DNA of 64,000 bases from JAJFIE01 sp964344255 (GTDB taxonomy: Bacteria; Pseudomonadota; Alphaproteobacteria; Rhodospirillales; Casp-alpha2). Each line of letters opens with the position of its first letter. Within the stretch, counting starts at the first letter, position 1. The translations under genes were made by a program, and so were the position numbers. The notes under the pieces are model-generated. The model searched no databases. It was not told the DNA's origin and saw only the letters and a list, made by a program, of their open reading frames with translations. Positions 10,321-20,133 of this stretch are shown piece by piece. The DNA is taken from assembly GCA_964344255.1 (NCBI GenBank), contig CAYFMQ010000011.1, positions 1 to 64,000 of the forward strand, in the 5' to 3' direction.

Positions 10321-10387
10321 TTTAGAGCAGGTCATGTTTTGTTGAAATCACTCCGTGTATCAATAAAACATGTTCCTCTGCTCTAAA
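10321..10387. repeat. Extragenic inverted repeat A1, upstream of ppa
   Basis: The left arm TTTAGAGCAGGTCATGTTTT pairs with a right arm ending 10387 (AAAACATGTTCCTCTGCTCT plus AAA), and the loop also starts and ends GTTGA/TCAAT. The arms are about 25 bases with a 2-base slip. Only two inverted repeats of this kind occur in this gap, 11 bp apart. It resembles extragenic palindromes scattered in alphaproteobacterial genomes. No gene lies in 10225-10479. Confidence 0.6.
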
Positions 10388-10398
10388 TTACTGATATC

Positions 10399-10457
10399 GA
10401 TCGGATTCACACGTTTAGATATAGCGCATAGCGCTTCTATCTAAACGTGATCCGATC
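10399..10457. repeat. Extragenic inverted repeat A2, upstream of ppa
   Basis: The left arm GATCGGATTCACACGTTTAG, plus ATA, pairs with TATCTAAACGTGATCCGATC, leaving 2-3 unpaired bases. The loop itself contains a small hairpin (AGCGC-ATA-GCGCT). It ends 22 bp before the ppa ATG at 10480, so it would lie in the ppa 5' leader or promoter region. Confidence 0.6.
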
Positions 10458-10479
10458 TAAGACATAGGAAAGTGACATT

Positions 10480-11019
10480 ATGGACCTGAGCAAAGTCCCC
10501 GTCGGACGGAACGTCCCTTACGAAGTCAACGTCATCATCGAAATCCCCATGGGCGGCAACCCGGTCAAGTACGAGTTCGACAAGGAGTCGGGCGCCATGT
10601 ACGTGGACCGGTTCCTGCACACCGCCATGTACTATCCGTGCAATTACGGATTTATCCCCCATACCCTGTCTGACGATGGCGATCCCATCGACGCCGCGGT
10701 GCTGGGGCAGATCCCCGTCCAGCCCGGCGTTATTATCCCGTCCCGCCCCATCGGCGTTCTGCTGATGGAAGACGAGAGCGGGGTCGATGAGAAGCTGCTC
10801 TGCGTTCCCCTGGACGATTTGCATCCCTATTACGGCAACGTTGGTTCCTACCGTGACGTGCGCCCTGTGCTGCTGGACCAGATCGCGCACTTTTTCGAGC
10901 ACTACAAGGACCTGGAAGCGGAGAAGTGGGTCAAGGTGAAGGGCTGGGGCGAGGCCGAAGCGGCGCTCGACCTGATCCGCGCCGCCAAGGATCGCGCCGA
11001 AGCCAAAAAATCGGGCTGA
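10480..11019 (+). CDS. ppa: Inorganic pyrophosphatase (family I)
   Basis: 179 residues, normal for bacterial family I enzymes. It hydrolyses pyrophosphate to two phosphates in the cytosol, pulling biosynthetic reactions forward. The metal-binding signature DDGDPID lies at residues 65-71. Other active-site elements are YEFDKESGAM, YPCNYGFIPHT and KDLEAEKWVKVKGW. Two adjacent extragenic inverted repeats fill the region just upstream, so the promoter may be within or beyond them. It is monocistronic by spacing: 255 bp from the gene before and 76 bp to the macrodomain gene. Confidence 0.97.
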   Translation: MDLSKVPVGRNVPYEVNVIIEIPMGGNPVKYEFDKESGAMYVDRFLHTAMYYPCNYGFIPHTLSDDGDPIDAAVLGQIPVQPGVIIPSRPIGVLLMEDESGVDEKLLCVPLDDLHPYYGNVGSYRDVRPVLLDQIAHFFEHYKDLEAEKWVKVKGWGEAEAALDLIRAAKDRAEAKKSG

Positions 11020-11095
11020 AGCCGCCCCACCCTCTGGCAGCCGCATCGCCAATGCGCTAAAAAAGGGCGATGGATGTTAACAGGTTACTTCTGAC

Positions 11096-11620
11096 ATGAC
11101 GGAACGCATGCGCGTTGTTACGGGCGACATCACCTGCCTGGACGTTGACGCCGTGGTGAACGCCGCCAACGAAAGCTTGCTGGCCGGCGGTGGCGTCGAC
11201 GGCGCCATTCATGCGGCGGCGGGCCCCGGTCTGCAGCAGGAATGCCGGACGCTGGGCGGATGTCCCACCGGCGAGGCGCGCCTGACGGGCGGCCATAATC
11301 TGAAGGCCCGTCATATCATCCATACCGTCGGCCCCATCTGGCAGGGCGGCGTGGCTGACGAAGAGGAATTACTTAGCAGTTGCTATGCGACTTCGTTAAG
11401 CATCGCCTCGGCGGAAGGGCTGCAGAGCATCGCCTTCCCGGCGATCAGCACGGGCGTGTATCGCTTTCCACCTGACAGAGCTGCCATGATCGCGGCCGGA
11501 ACTGTTTCAGGCTTCCTTGAAAACAACCCCTGCCCTTCGGAAGTGATATTTTGCTGTTTCAGCGAGGACTCGGCGGCGTATCATCGGGAAGCCCTTCTTT
11601 CGGTCCGGGAACAGACATGA
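11096..11620 (+). CDS. Macrodomain protein (O-acetyl-ADP-ribose deacetylase-like)
   Basis: 174 residues, a single macro domain. ADP-ribose-binding motifs are visible: GDIT near residue 10, VVNAANESLLAGGGVDGAIH (about 20-39) with the Asn and Asp used by MacroD/YmdB-type hydrolases, and AISTGVYRFP near 114-123. Such proteins remove acyl or ADP-ribosyl groups in the cytosol and can modulate RNase III in E. coli. Its stop codon overlaps the mutS start as ATGA (11617-11620), implying translational coupling with a mismatch-repair gene. I do not know whether that pairing is functional. Confidence 0.92.
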   Translation: MTERMRVVTGDITCLDVDAVVNAANESLLAGGGVDGAIHAAAGPGLQQECRTLGGCPTGEARLTGGHNLKARHIIHTVGPIWQGGVADEEELLSSCYATSLSIASAEGLQSIAFPAISTGVYRFPPDRAAMIAAGTVSGFLENNPCPSEVIFCCFSEDSAAYHREALLSVREQT

Positions 11621-14424
11621 ACGACGCCCCTGCCCTGAAACAGCAAGACACGGCCCTTGACGAGCAGGCCCATGACGAACAGGCCAAGTCAGGCGCGGAC
11701 CCCACCTTCCCCCCTGCCCCGCAGCCCGAAGCCGCGAAACCGGATAAGAAGCAAAATAAAAAGCACGCCGCCTCGACGCCGATGATGGACCAGTACCTGT
11801 CCATCAAGCAGGCCCACCCGGATGTCCTGCTGTTTTACCGCATGGGCGATTTTTACGAGCTGTTCTTTGACGACGCCGTCGCCGCGGCGGCTGCGCTCGA
11901 TATCACGCTGACCAAGCGGGGTAAGCACTTAGGGGATGACATCCCCATGTGCGGCGTTCCAGCTCACAGCCACGAAGCCTACCTTGAGCGCCTGATCCGA
12001 AAGGGCTTCAAGGTCGCCATCTGCGAGCAGACGGAAGACCCGGCAGAGGCCAAAAAACGCGGCTCCAAGGCCGTCGTCCGGCGTGAGGTCACCCGCGTTA
12101 TCACGGCGGGAACGTTGACGGAAGACACACTGCTGGACGCGCGGGCCAACAACTACCTGGCCTGTCTCGCCATTGCCAAGGGCGCCTACGGTATCGCCTG
12201 GATCGATGTGTCGACAGGCGTCCTCGTCATGCAGGCCGCTGGAACGAAAGACATCTCCGCCGTGCTGGCGCGGTTGTCGCCGGGCGAGGTTCTGGTTTCC
12301 GATACCCTGGTTGAACGAGACGAGCTGGCGGATGTCGTTTCCGACTGGCGCGCCGTGTTGTCCATCGAGCCCGCCAGCCGGTTCGACAGCGAGAACGCCC
12401 GCCTGCGCCTTGAAAAACTTTATGGCGTCGGCACGCTCGATTCATTCGGTGATTTCACCCGAGCGGAGATCGCCGCCGCCGGCGCTCTTGTCGATTACAT
12501 CGAACTGACCCAGAAAGGCCAGCTCCCGCGTATCGCCGCACCGAAGCGGTTTACCCAGGGCGAGGTCATGGAAATAGACGCGGCGACGCGGCGCAATCTC
12601 GAACTGAACCAGACACTGAGCGGCGAGCGGCAAGGCAGCCTGCTGTCCGTGCTGGACAGGACCATGACGGGGCCGGGTGCGCGCCTGCTGCGCGAACGCT
12701 TCAACGCCCCGCTGACGGACCGGGAGAAAATCGAGCATCGGCTGGACGCCGTTCAGTATTTCGTGGATGACGGAAACCTCCGTGAACGCATGCGCGAAAT
12801 CCTGCGCGGTACGCCGGATATGGAGCGAAGCCTGACGCGTCTCAGCGTCGGCCGCGGCGGCCCCCGCGATCTGCTGGCGATCGGTGAGGGACTGTCCCGC
12901 ACCCAGGCGATCAGGAGCGCGCTCGAGGCCGGTGTCGGGATGCCGCACAGTATTTCGGCGGAATATGAGAAGCTGGACCCGCTTCATGGGCTGAACGATC
13001 ATTTGAAACGCGCCCTGGCGGACGAGGTCCCGCTCCAGACCAAGGACGGCGGATTTATTCGGGCCAGCTACGCTCCGGCCCTGGATGAACTGCGCTCCTT
13101 GCGAGACGAGAGCCGGCGGCTGATTGCAAACCTGCAGGCGCGTTATCAGGAAGAGACCGGGGTGAGCACCCTCAAGGTCCGCCACAACAACGTTCTCGGA
13201 TACTTCGTCGAGGTTCCGGCGAAGCAGGGCGACAAGCTGGCTTCGGACGAAACCGCCACCTTCATCCACCGTCAGACCATGACGAACGCCGTCCGCTTTA
13301 CCACGACGGAGTTGAACGAACTGGAATCGGAAATCTCGAAAGCCGCAGACCGGGCTCTGGCGTTGGAATTGGAATTGTTCGGCCAGCTCGTTGACGAGGT
13401 CATGGAGCATATTTCGGGTGTGGTGGGTACGGCCCAGGCCATAGCCGCCCTCGATGTGGCCGCCGGGTTGGGTGAGCTTGCCGTTAATGCGCGCTATAAC
13501 CGGCCAACGCTCAGCGATGACAGGGACCTTCACATCGTTGGCGGGCGCCATCCGGTTGTCGAGAAGGCCCTGATGGACCAGGAAGGCGAAAAGTTCGTCG
13601 CCAATGACTGTGACTTGACGGACGGCGCGCGTATCTGGCTGTTGACAGGCCCCAACATGGCGGGCAAGAGCACATTTTTACGGCAAAACGCCCTGATTGC
13701 CATTATGGCTCAAATAGGTTGTTACGTTCCTGCAACAAAAGCTGTTATCGGGGTTGTCGATCGTCTTTTTTCACGTGTCGGTGCCGCCGATGATCTCGCC
13801 AGGGGGCGTTCGACATTCATGGTTGAAATGGTTGAAACGGCGGCGATCCTGAATCAGGCGGGGCCCAATTCCCTGGTCATTCTTGATGAGATCGGCAGGG
13901 GCACCGCCACCTATGACGGCCTGTCAATCGCCTGGGCTGTCGTTGAACATCTGCATGATCAAAACAAGTGCCGCGCCCTTTTTGCCACGCACTACCACGA
14001 ATTGACGGCATTAAACGCGCGCCTGAATGATCTTAGCTGTCACTCCATGCGGGTTCGGGAGTGGAAAGGCGAGGTCGTGTTCCTGCATGAAGTCACATCA
14101 GGATCAGTCGATAGATCTTATGGCATTCATGTGGCGCGGCTGGCCGGCCTGCCCACGAGTGTCATTACTTATGCGGAACAAATACTTAAGACTTTGGAAA
14201 CAAATGAACAATCATCGGATATAACACAACTGGCCGAGGATCTTCCACTGTTTTCCGCGATGCCGGCCGAGGCCTCACAGGCGCCAGGCCGGAACGGACC
14301 CTCGGAAACGGACAAAATGCTGGACGAAGCGGATATCGATGGTCTCTCGCCACGACAGGCGTTGGAGCTCCTGTATAAACTTAAAGCCATGCGCTTGAGC
14401 GTAGATAGTGAAAGTGACGCTTAA
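11617..14424 (+). CDS. mutS: DNA mismatch repair protein MutS
   Basis: 935 residues from the ATG at 11617, chosen because it overlaps the macrodomain stop as ATGA. The same frame is open further upstream to 11551 without support. A Lys/Gln-rich extension of about 55 residues precedes the canonical start. The mismatch-reading F-x-E lies at about residues 79-81 (GDFYELF). The core has the usual connector, lever and clamp regions. The ATPase has Walker A GPNMAGKST near residue 680, Walker B DEIGRGT, and the signature around FATHYHELT. MutS detects mispairs and small loops in new DNA. Its partner mutL is not in the window. Confidence 0.97.
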   Translation: MNDAPALKQQDTALDEQAHDEQAKSGADPTFPPAPQPEAAKPDKKQNKKHAASTPMMDQYLSIKQAHPDVLLFYRMGDFYELFFDDAVAAAAALDITLTKRGKHLGDDIPMCGVPAHSHEAYLERLIRKGFKVAICEQTEDPAEAKKRGSKAVVRREVTRVITAGTLTEDTLLDARANNYLACLAIAKGAYGIAWIDVSTGVLVMQAAGTKDISAVLARLSPGEVLVSDTLVERDELADVVSDWRAVLSIEPASRFDSENARLRLEKLYGVGTLDSFGDFTRAEIAAAGALVDYIELTQKGQLPRIAAPKRFTQGEVMEIDAATRRNLELNQTLSGERQGSLLSVLDRTMTGPGARLLRERFNAPLTDREKIEHRLDAVQYFVDDGNLRERMREILRGTPDMERSLTRLSVGRGGPRDLLAIGEGLSRTQAIRSALEAGVGMPHSISAEYEKLDPLHGLNDHLKRALADEVPLQTKDGGFIRASYAPALDELRSLRDESRRLIANLQARYQEETGVSTLKVRHNNVLGYFVEVPAKQGDKLASDETATFIHRQTMTNAVRFTTTELNELESEISKAADRALALELELFGQLVDEVMEHISGVVGTAQAIAALDVAAGLGELAVNARYNRPTLSDDRDLHIVGGRHPVVEKALMDQEGEKFVANDCDLTDGARIWLLTGPNMAGKSTFLRQNALIAIMAQIGCYVPATKAVIGVVDRLFSRVGAADDLARGRSTFMVEMVETAAILNQAGPNSLVILDEIGRGTATYDGLSIAWAVVEHLHDQNKCRALFATHYHELTALNARLNDLSCHSMRVREWKGEVVFLHEVTSGSVDRSYGIHVARLAGLPTSVITYAEQILKTLETNEQSSDITQLAEDLPLFSAMPAEASQAPGRNGPSETDKMLDEADIDGLSPRQALELLYKLKAMRLSVDSESDA

Positions 14425-14528
14425 CCTATGTAGCGCCATAAATGGAAGGGTGCTCCGTCGATATTTGTGAGGCGTCAAGGTAATTTAATTAAGATCATTT
14501 AATTATGCTTATTATCAGGTCATTTTAA

Positions 14529-17357
14529 ATGCTAGAAACGTTACCACGCGACATACTGTTTAGAGACGACCTGGACGCCCAGGTTGACAGCATTGTCTCG
14601 TGGTCGGGGTATTCCACCAAAACCCACGGGGAAATCTTTTCGCTTTATAAATCGGCCCTCGATGGCGCCCGCTCGGAAATTCGTCGGCGGTTCGAGGAGG
14701 ATGCCTGGCCTGCCAGCGAATCGATCAGGGCCGAAGCGATGCTGATGGATGAATTGATCGGGAGCATTACCTCCTTTACGCAAAAAACCGTCTATCCTCT
14801 GGCTAATCCCACCAAGGGTGAACAGGTATCCGTGTTGGCCGCCGGCGGGTTCGGCCGCCAGGAGCTGGCGCCCTATTCCGACATCGACCTCATTTTCCTG
14901 GTTCCCTACAAGGTGACGCCGCATACGGAGCAGGTCATCGAGTTCATTCTTTACGCCTTGTGGGACATGGGGCTTGCCGTGGGCCATGCAACGCGCAGCG
15001 TCGACGACGCCATCCGCCTGGCGAAAGAAGACCTGACCATCCGAACCAATATGCTCGAAACCCGCTGTATCTCCGGCGACAGGCCGCTGTTCGACACTTT
15101 CTGGCAGCGTTATGTGGAGGAGGTCATCGAGGAAGGCCAGCTTGCTTTCGTCGACGCCAAGCTGGCCGAGCGGGACAAGCGCCATGAGCGTATGGGCGAT
15201 ACCCGTTACGTTCTCGAACCAAACGTCAAGGAAGGAAAGGGGGGATTAAGGGATCTCCAGACCCTGTTCTGGATCGTCAAGTACCTTTACCAGATTGGCG
15301 ATGTGGAGGAGCTCGTCGATCAGGGCATCCTGACACGCGATGACGTGAAGCTGTTCGCCAAGGCGTCGAACTTCCTGTGGACCGTAAGATGCAACCTGCA
15401 TTATCTGTGCGGCCGCGCCGAAGACCGGCTGACCTTCGACGTTCAGCAGGAAATCGCCCGGCGCATGGGCTATCGCGATCACGCGGGAACCCAGGGCGTC
15501 GAACGGCTGATGAAGCACTACTTCCTGATCGCCAAGGACGTGGGGGACCTGACGCGCGTGCTCTGCGCCATGCTGGAAGAACAGCACAAGAAACAACAAC
15601 GGCGTTTTCCGTTCTTCGCCAATCCTTTCGGCAAGCAGAAGATCGGCGACTTCCTGATCGACAACGGGCGGCTGACCGTGGACGGGCCCAAGGACTTCAA
15701 GGACAACCCGGTCAAGCTCATCGAGCTTTTCAAGGTGTCCTTTGAAAACGACATCGACATCCACCCCAAGGCCTTGCGCTGGATGCGCCAGTCCCTGGGC
15801 CGTATCGACGACAAGCTGCGTGCGGACCCGGTGGCCAACGCGGTCTTCCTCGATATCCTGACGGCGGAAAAGAACCCTGAAAAAATCCTCATGACCATGA
15901 ACGAGGCGGGCGTATTCGGGCGTTTTGTGCCTGATTTCGGCCGGGTCGTCGCCCAGATGCAATACGACATGTACCATGTCTATACGGTGGACGAGCATAC
16001 CATCCGGGCGCTCGGCATACTGAACCGCATCGAGGCCGGCGAGCTGAAACAGGACCATCCCGTGTCATCGCTTGTGGTCAAGGAAGTGCAGTCACGCCGC
16101 GTGCTCTATCTCGCCGTCCTGCTGCACGACATCGCCAAGGGCAGGAAAGGGGATCATTCGATCCTGGGCGCCGAGATTGCCCTCAAGCTGTGTCCGAGAA
16201 TGGGCCTCAACGAATGGGAGACGGAAACGGTCGCCTGGCTGGTGCGTGAGCACCTGTTGATGAGCCGGACCGCCTTCAAACGTGATCTCGGCGATCCGCA
16301 GACCGTCCGGGACTTTGCCGAAATCGTCCAGTCGCCGGAACGGCTGCGGCTGTTGCTGGTCCTGACGGTGGCGGACATCCGCGCCGTCGGCCCGAAGGTC
16401 TGGAACGCCTGGAAAGCGGAACTGCTCCGCGATCTTTATTACCGGACCCAGGAAACCCTGTCAGGCGCGTCGCCCGTCGATAATAAACAAGCGCGTATCC
16501 AGGCGGCCAAGGACGACCTGGCGGAACGGCTTGCCGGATGGGATGCGGACTGGGTGTCTACATTCCTGGAGCGCGGGCGCGATACCTACTGGATGACCTT
16601 CGATACCGATACCCTGGCCCGTCATGCGGCGGTCGCCTATGAAACGGAGCGCGATAACAGATTGCTGGACGTCAGGACGACGGTGGACCGGGACCGCGAT
16701 ATTACCGAAGTCCTGATTTATGCGCCCGATCACCCGGGCCTGTTCGCTTCCATTGCCGGAGCCATGTCGCTTTCGGGCGCCTCGATCGTCGATGCGAAGA
16801 TCGTCACCCTGGCCGACGGCATGGCGATGGACACCTTCTGGATCCAGGACGGCAGCGGCCATGCCTACGACGAGCCGCGCCGCATTGAAAAGCTGTGCAC
16901 CCGGATAGAACGGACGCTTCAGGGCCAGATCCTGCCGGCGCGTGAACTGGCCGAAGCGCGAAACAAGGCGCTGCCGACCCGGATGCAGGTCTTCAAGGTG
17001 CCGCCCCGGGTGCTGATCGATAACACTGTCAGCGGCGACAGCACGGTCATCGAGATCAACGGGCGCGACCGGCTGGGCCTGCTGCTCGATGTGACGGCGA
17101 CGCTGACCGCCGAAGGCCTGCAGATATCCAGCGCCCACATTTCCACCTACGGCGAGAGGGTGGTTGATGTTTTCTACGTCAAGGACGCCTTCGGTCTGAA
17201 GATCACCAACGAAGACCGCATCGAGCGCATCCGGGAAAAACTGCTGGTGGCGATTGCAGGGGAAAAGGCAGGTCCGCCGGAGAAGACCGGCCAGAATATT
17301 GACATAAATATGGGGCAGGAAATCGGGGGCGGTGAAAAAACCCCGGCGACGGGGTGA
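14529..17357 (+). CDS. glnD: PII uridylyltransferase / uridylyl-removing enzyme
   Basis: 942 residues. The nucleotidyltransferase motif GGFGRQELAPYSDID sits at 106-120. An HD hydrolase domain follows (LHDIAKGRKGDHS, about 532-545), then two C-terminal ACT domains (about 725-800 and 835-910) that sense glutamine. GlnD uridylylates PII when nitrogen is short and removes UMP when it is plentiful, setting GlnA and NtrBC activity. It lies 104 bp after mutS across an AT-rich gap, with no obvious ribosome-binding site before the ATG at 14529. MurJ follows 59 bp later. All three activity modules look complete. Confidence 0.97.
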   Translation: MLETLPRDILFRDDLDAQVDSIVSWSGYSTKTHGEIFSLYKSALDGARSEIRRRFEEDAWPASESIRAEAMLMDELIGSITSFTQKTVYPLANPTKGEQVSVLAAGGFGRQELAPYSDIDLIFLVPYKVTPHTEQVIEFILYALWDMGLAVGHATRSVDDAIRLAKEDLTIRTNMLETRCISGDRPLFDTFWQRYVEEVIEEGQLAFVDAKLAERDKRHERMGDTRYVLEPNVKEGKGGLRDLQTLFWIVKYLYQIGDVEELVDQGILTRDDVKLFAKASNFLWTVRCNLHYLCGRAEDRLTFDVQQEIARRMGYRDHAGTQGVERLMKHYFLIAKDVGDLTRVLCAMLEEQHKKQQRRFPFFANPFGKQKIGDFLIDNGRLTVDGPKDFKDNPVKLIELFKVSFENDIDIHPKALRWMRQSLGRIDDKLRADPVANAVFLDILTAEKNPEKILMTMNEAGVFGRFVPDFGRVVAQMQYDMYHVYTVDEHTIRALGILNRIEAGELKQDHPVSSLVVKEVQSRRVLYLAVLLHDIAKGRKGDHSILGAEIALKLCPRMGLNEWETETVAWLVREHLLMSRTAFKRDLGDPQTVRDFAEIVQSPERLRLLLVLTVADIRAVGPKVWNAWKAELLRDLYYRTQETLSGASPVDNKQARIQAAKDDLAERLAGWDADWVSTFLERGRDTYWMTFDTDTLARHAAVAYETERDNRLLDVRTTVDRDRDITEVLIYAPDHPGLFASIAGAMSLSGASIVDAKIVTLADGMAMDTFWIQDGSGHAYDEPRRIEKLCTRIERTLQGQILPARELAEARNKALPTRMQVFKVPPRVLIDNTVSGDSTVIEINGRDRLGLLLDVTATLTAEGLQISSAHISTYGERVVDVFYVKDAFGLKITNEDRIERIREKLLVAIAGEKAGPPEKTGQNIDINMGQEIGGGEKTPATG

Positions 17358-17416
17358 GGCCCGCCTTTCTGAGGTGACTTCTAGCGTCTTTCCGTAAAAC
17401 CGGCTATTGAGGCGTC

Positions 17417-18970
17417 ATGAACCTGATTCGCGCCATTACGACCGTCGGCGGCTTTACGATGATCAGCCGCATCCTAGGCTTTGTCCGCGATATCCTGATT
17501 GCTGCGGCGTTGGGCGCGGGCCCCGTGGCGGATGCCTTTTTTGTCGCTTTCAAGCTGCCCAATCTATTCAGAAGGCTGTTTGCCGAAGGGGCGTTTTCGG
17601 CGGCATTCGTTCCCATCTTCGCCGGCTCCCTGCAATCGGACGGGCGCGACGCCGCCCGGGCGTTCGCCGAGCAGGCCCTGTCCGTACTGCTTGTTGCGCT
17701 TCTGATTATGACGGCGCTGGCGGAAATCTCCATGCCGTGGCTCATGCGCCTTGTCGCACCAGGGTTCCTGGACGAACCAGACAAGTTCGACCTGACCGTG
17801 GAATTCACGCGGATTACGTTTCCCTATCTGTTGTTCATCTCGCTGGTCTCGCTGCTGTCCGGAGTCCTTAATTCATTTGGCAAGTTCGCCGCTGCGGCAG
17901 CGACGCCGGTCCTGCTGAACCTGTGCCTGATCGGATCGATCCTGGCGCTGGCGCCCTATATGCCGACTCCCGGCCACGCCCTGGTGTGGGGCGTTGCCGG
18001 GGCAGGGGTCGTACAGTTCGTCTGGCTCTATCTTGCCGTGGCTAGGGAAGGGATGTGGCTTAAGGTTCCAAGGCCCCGCATAACCGAAGACGTCCGTTTG
18101 CTGTGTCGCCGCGCCCTGCCTGTTGCCATAGGCGCGGGGATTTACCAGATCAACCTGGTGATCGACATGATCATCGCTTCGTTCCTGCCGTCGGGGTCCA
18201 TTTCCTATCTTTTTTATGCGGACCGGGTTACCCAATTGCCCCTGGGCGTCGTCGGCGTCGCTGCCGGGACGGCCCTGCTGCCCCTGTTGTCCAGGCAGGT
18301 GAGGGCGGAAGAACATGCAGCCGCCATGCACAGCCAGAACCGCGCCATTGAATTTTCCATGCTGCTGACGCTGCCTGCGGCCGTCGCCCTCTATGTCATT
18401 GCGGAACCCATCATCCATGTGCTGTTCCAGCGCGGCGAATTCGGCGCGGCGGAAACGGCGGCGACAGCGGCCGCCATGGCGATGTATGCCCTGGGCCTGC
18501 CGGCTTATGTGCTGATCAAGGCGTTGGCGCCCGGCTTTTTCGCTCGCGAGGACACCAAAACGCCGGTTGTCATTTCCGTCATTGCCATGGTCGTAAACAT
18601 CGTGCTCGCCCTGATCCTGATGGGGCCGTTCCTTCATGTCGGCCTGGCCATGGCCATGGCCGCGGCGGCCTGGCTGAACGCCATATGCCTGGCGACGATC
18701 CTGATGCGGCGCGGACATCTGGTGATCGATGCTAGGCTCAAGTCGAGGTTTGTCCGCGTCGCCATTTCCGCCGCCGGCATGGGCGTGGCGTTGTATTTCG
18801 GCGCCGATTTCCTGTCCGCCTATCTAAGCGGCGCCATGACGGCCAAGGCCGTGGCCCTCGGCGCGCTCGTTATCGGCGGGGCCGTTGTTTTTGCCCTGTG
18901 CGCCCTGGTAACCGGCGCGGCGCGGGTAAGCGATCTGAAATCCTTCATGCGGCCAGCGCAGGATTTGTAA
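17417..18970 (+). CDS. murJ: Lipid II flippase MurJ (MviN)
   Basis: 517 residues, about 14 membrane segments. The opening TVGGFTMISRILGFVRDILI, with the MATE-like motif PNLFRRLFAEGAFSAAFVP, is the hallmark of MurJ, including the essential arginines of the first helices. MurJ flips lipid-linked peptidoglycan precursor across the inner membrane. It lies between glnD and trpS, an order I recall in other Rhodospirillales. No overlap with neighbours; the 89-bp gap to trpS ends in a T-rich stretch. Confidence 0.96.
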   Translation: MNLIRAITTVGGFTMISRILGFVRDILIAAALGAGPVADAFFVAFKLPNLFRRLFAEGAFSAAFVPIFAGSLQSDGRDAARAFAEQALSVLLVALLIMTALAEISMPWLMRLVAPGFLDEPDKFDLTVEFTRITFPYLLFISLVSLLSGVLNSFGKFAAAAATPVLLNLCLIGSILALAPYMPTPGHALVWGVAGAGVVQFVWLYLAVAREGMWLKVPRPRITEDVRLLCRRALPVAIGAGIYQINLVIDMIIASFLPSGSISYLFYADRVTQLPLGVVGVAAGTALLPLLSRQVRAEEHAAAMHSQNRAIEFSMLLTLPAAVALYVIAEPIIHVLFQRGEFGAAETAATAAAMAMYALGLPAYVLIKALAPGFFAREDTKTPVVISVIAMVVNIVLALILMGPFLHVGLAMAMAAAAWLNAICLATILMRRGHLVIDARLKSRFVRVAISAAGMGVALYFGADFLSAYLSGAMTAKAVALGALVIGGAVVFALCALVTGAARVSDLKSFMRPAQDL

Positions 18971-19014
18971 GGACGAGAGCGACGACCGGCATGCGCGCAG
19001 CTTGACCGGAAGGG

Positions 19015-19043
19015 CGCTTCGCGGCATAAAGCGGCGCTTTTTT
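19015..19043 (+). terminator. Weak terminator candidate between murJ and trpS
   Basis: CGCTT (19015-19019) can pair with AAGCG (19029-19033), and six T residues follow at 19038-19043. The stem is short with a bulge. This is the only T run in the gap, so termination of murJ transcripts is possible but poorly supported. Confidence 0.3.
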
Positions 19044-19059
19044 ATTTGAGGGACAATTC

Positions 19060-20067
19060 ATGCAACGCATTTTCTCAGGCGTACAACCGACGGGCAATCT
19101 GCATCTCGGCAACTATCTTGGCGCCATCAAGAACTGGGTGCACCTGCAGGACGATTACGAGTGCATTTTCTGCGTTGTCGACCTGCATGCCATCACCGTC
19201 TGGCAGGACCCGGCCGAGCTGCGCTCCAGCACCCGCGAGGTGGCCGCCGCCATGATCGCGGCGGGCGTCGATCCGAAAAAGCATATTGTCTTCAACCAGA
19301 GCCAGGTCACCGCCCACGCGGAACTGGCATGGATCTTCAACTGCGTCGCAAGGATGGGCTGGCTGAACCGGATGACCCAGTTCAAGGAAAAGGCGGGCAA
19401 GAACCGTGAAAACGCCTCCGTCGGCCTGTTCGCCTATCCCAACCTCATGGCGGCGGACATTCTCGCCTACAAGGGAACGCATGTCCCGGTCGGCGAGGAC
19501 CAGAAACAGCATCTCGAACTGGCGCGCGACATCGCCCAGAAGTTCAACAACGATTTCGGCGTCGATTTCTTCCCCATTGTCGAGCCGGTTATCATGGGCG
19601 AAGCGGCGCGTGTCATGTCGCTACGCGACGGCTCAAACAAGATGAGCAAGTCCGATCCGTCCGAATACTCCCGCATCAACATGATCGATGACGCCGACGA
19701 CATCGCCAAAAAGATCCGCAAGGCGAAAACGGATCCCGAACCGCTGCCGGATACGAAAGAAGGCTTCGAGGGCCGTCCGGAAGCGGCTAACCTGATGGCG
19801 ATTTATGCAGCGCTTTCCGACACCGGTATCGACGACGTGCTTTCCCGCTTCGGCGGCGAACAGTTCTCCACCTTCAAGCAGCATCTGTCGGATCTGGCCG
19901 TTGCGGTGCTGGCGCCTATTCAGGACGAGATGCGGCGCTTGGTGGCGGCGCCCGATTACGTTGACGAAGTCATGCGTGACGGGGCGGAACGCGCGCGCGC
20001 GATATCCGAGCCGATCATCCGCGATGTCCACGAAATCATCGGGTTTTTACACGCCCCAAAGGGTTGA
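19060..20067 (+). CDS. trpS: Tryptophan--tRNA ligase
   Basis: 335 residues, typical for bacterial class I TrpRS. The HIGH-equivalent motif is in GVQPTGNLHLGNYLGAI (residues 5-21), and KMSKS appears as NKMSKSDPSEYS near 194-204. It activates tryptophan with ATP and charges tRNA-Trp in the cytosol. The ATG at 19060 has a GAGGGA-like ribosome-binding site. I looked for a Trp-rich leader peptide or attenuator upstream and saw none. The nfu gene follows 66 bp later. Confidence 0.97.
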   Translation: MQRIFSGVQPTGNLHLGNYLGAIKNWVHLQDDYECIFCVVDLHAITVWQDPAELRSSTREVAAAMIAAGVDPKKHIVFNQSQVTAHAELAWIFNCVARMGWLNRMTQFKEKAGKNRENASVGLFAYPNLMAADILAYKGTHVPVGEDQKQHLELARDIAQKFNNDFGVDFFPIVEPVIMGEAARVMSLRDGSNKMSKSDPSEYSRINMIDDADDIAKKIRKAKTDPEPLPDTKEGFEGRPEAANLMAIYAALSDTGIDDVLSRFGGEQFSTFKQHLSDLAVAVLAPIQDEMRRLVAAPDYVDEVMRDGAERARAISEPIIRDVHEIIGFLHAPKG

Positions 20068-20133
20068 TCTTTCCGCCTGTTGATCCCATGTTCTCATAAC
20101 GCAGGCCCAGTCATATAGGAGTAACGGGTCATC

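Noticed and set aside
19000..19060. Trp-rich leader peptide or attenuator for trpS
   Set aside because: No short frame with repeated Trp codons and no convincing alternative hairpins.
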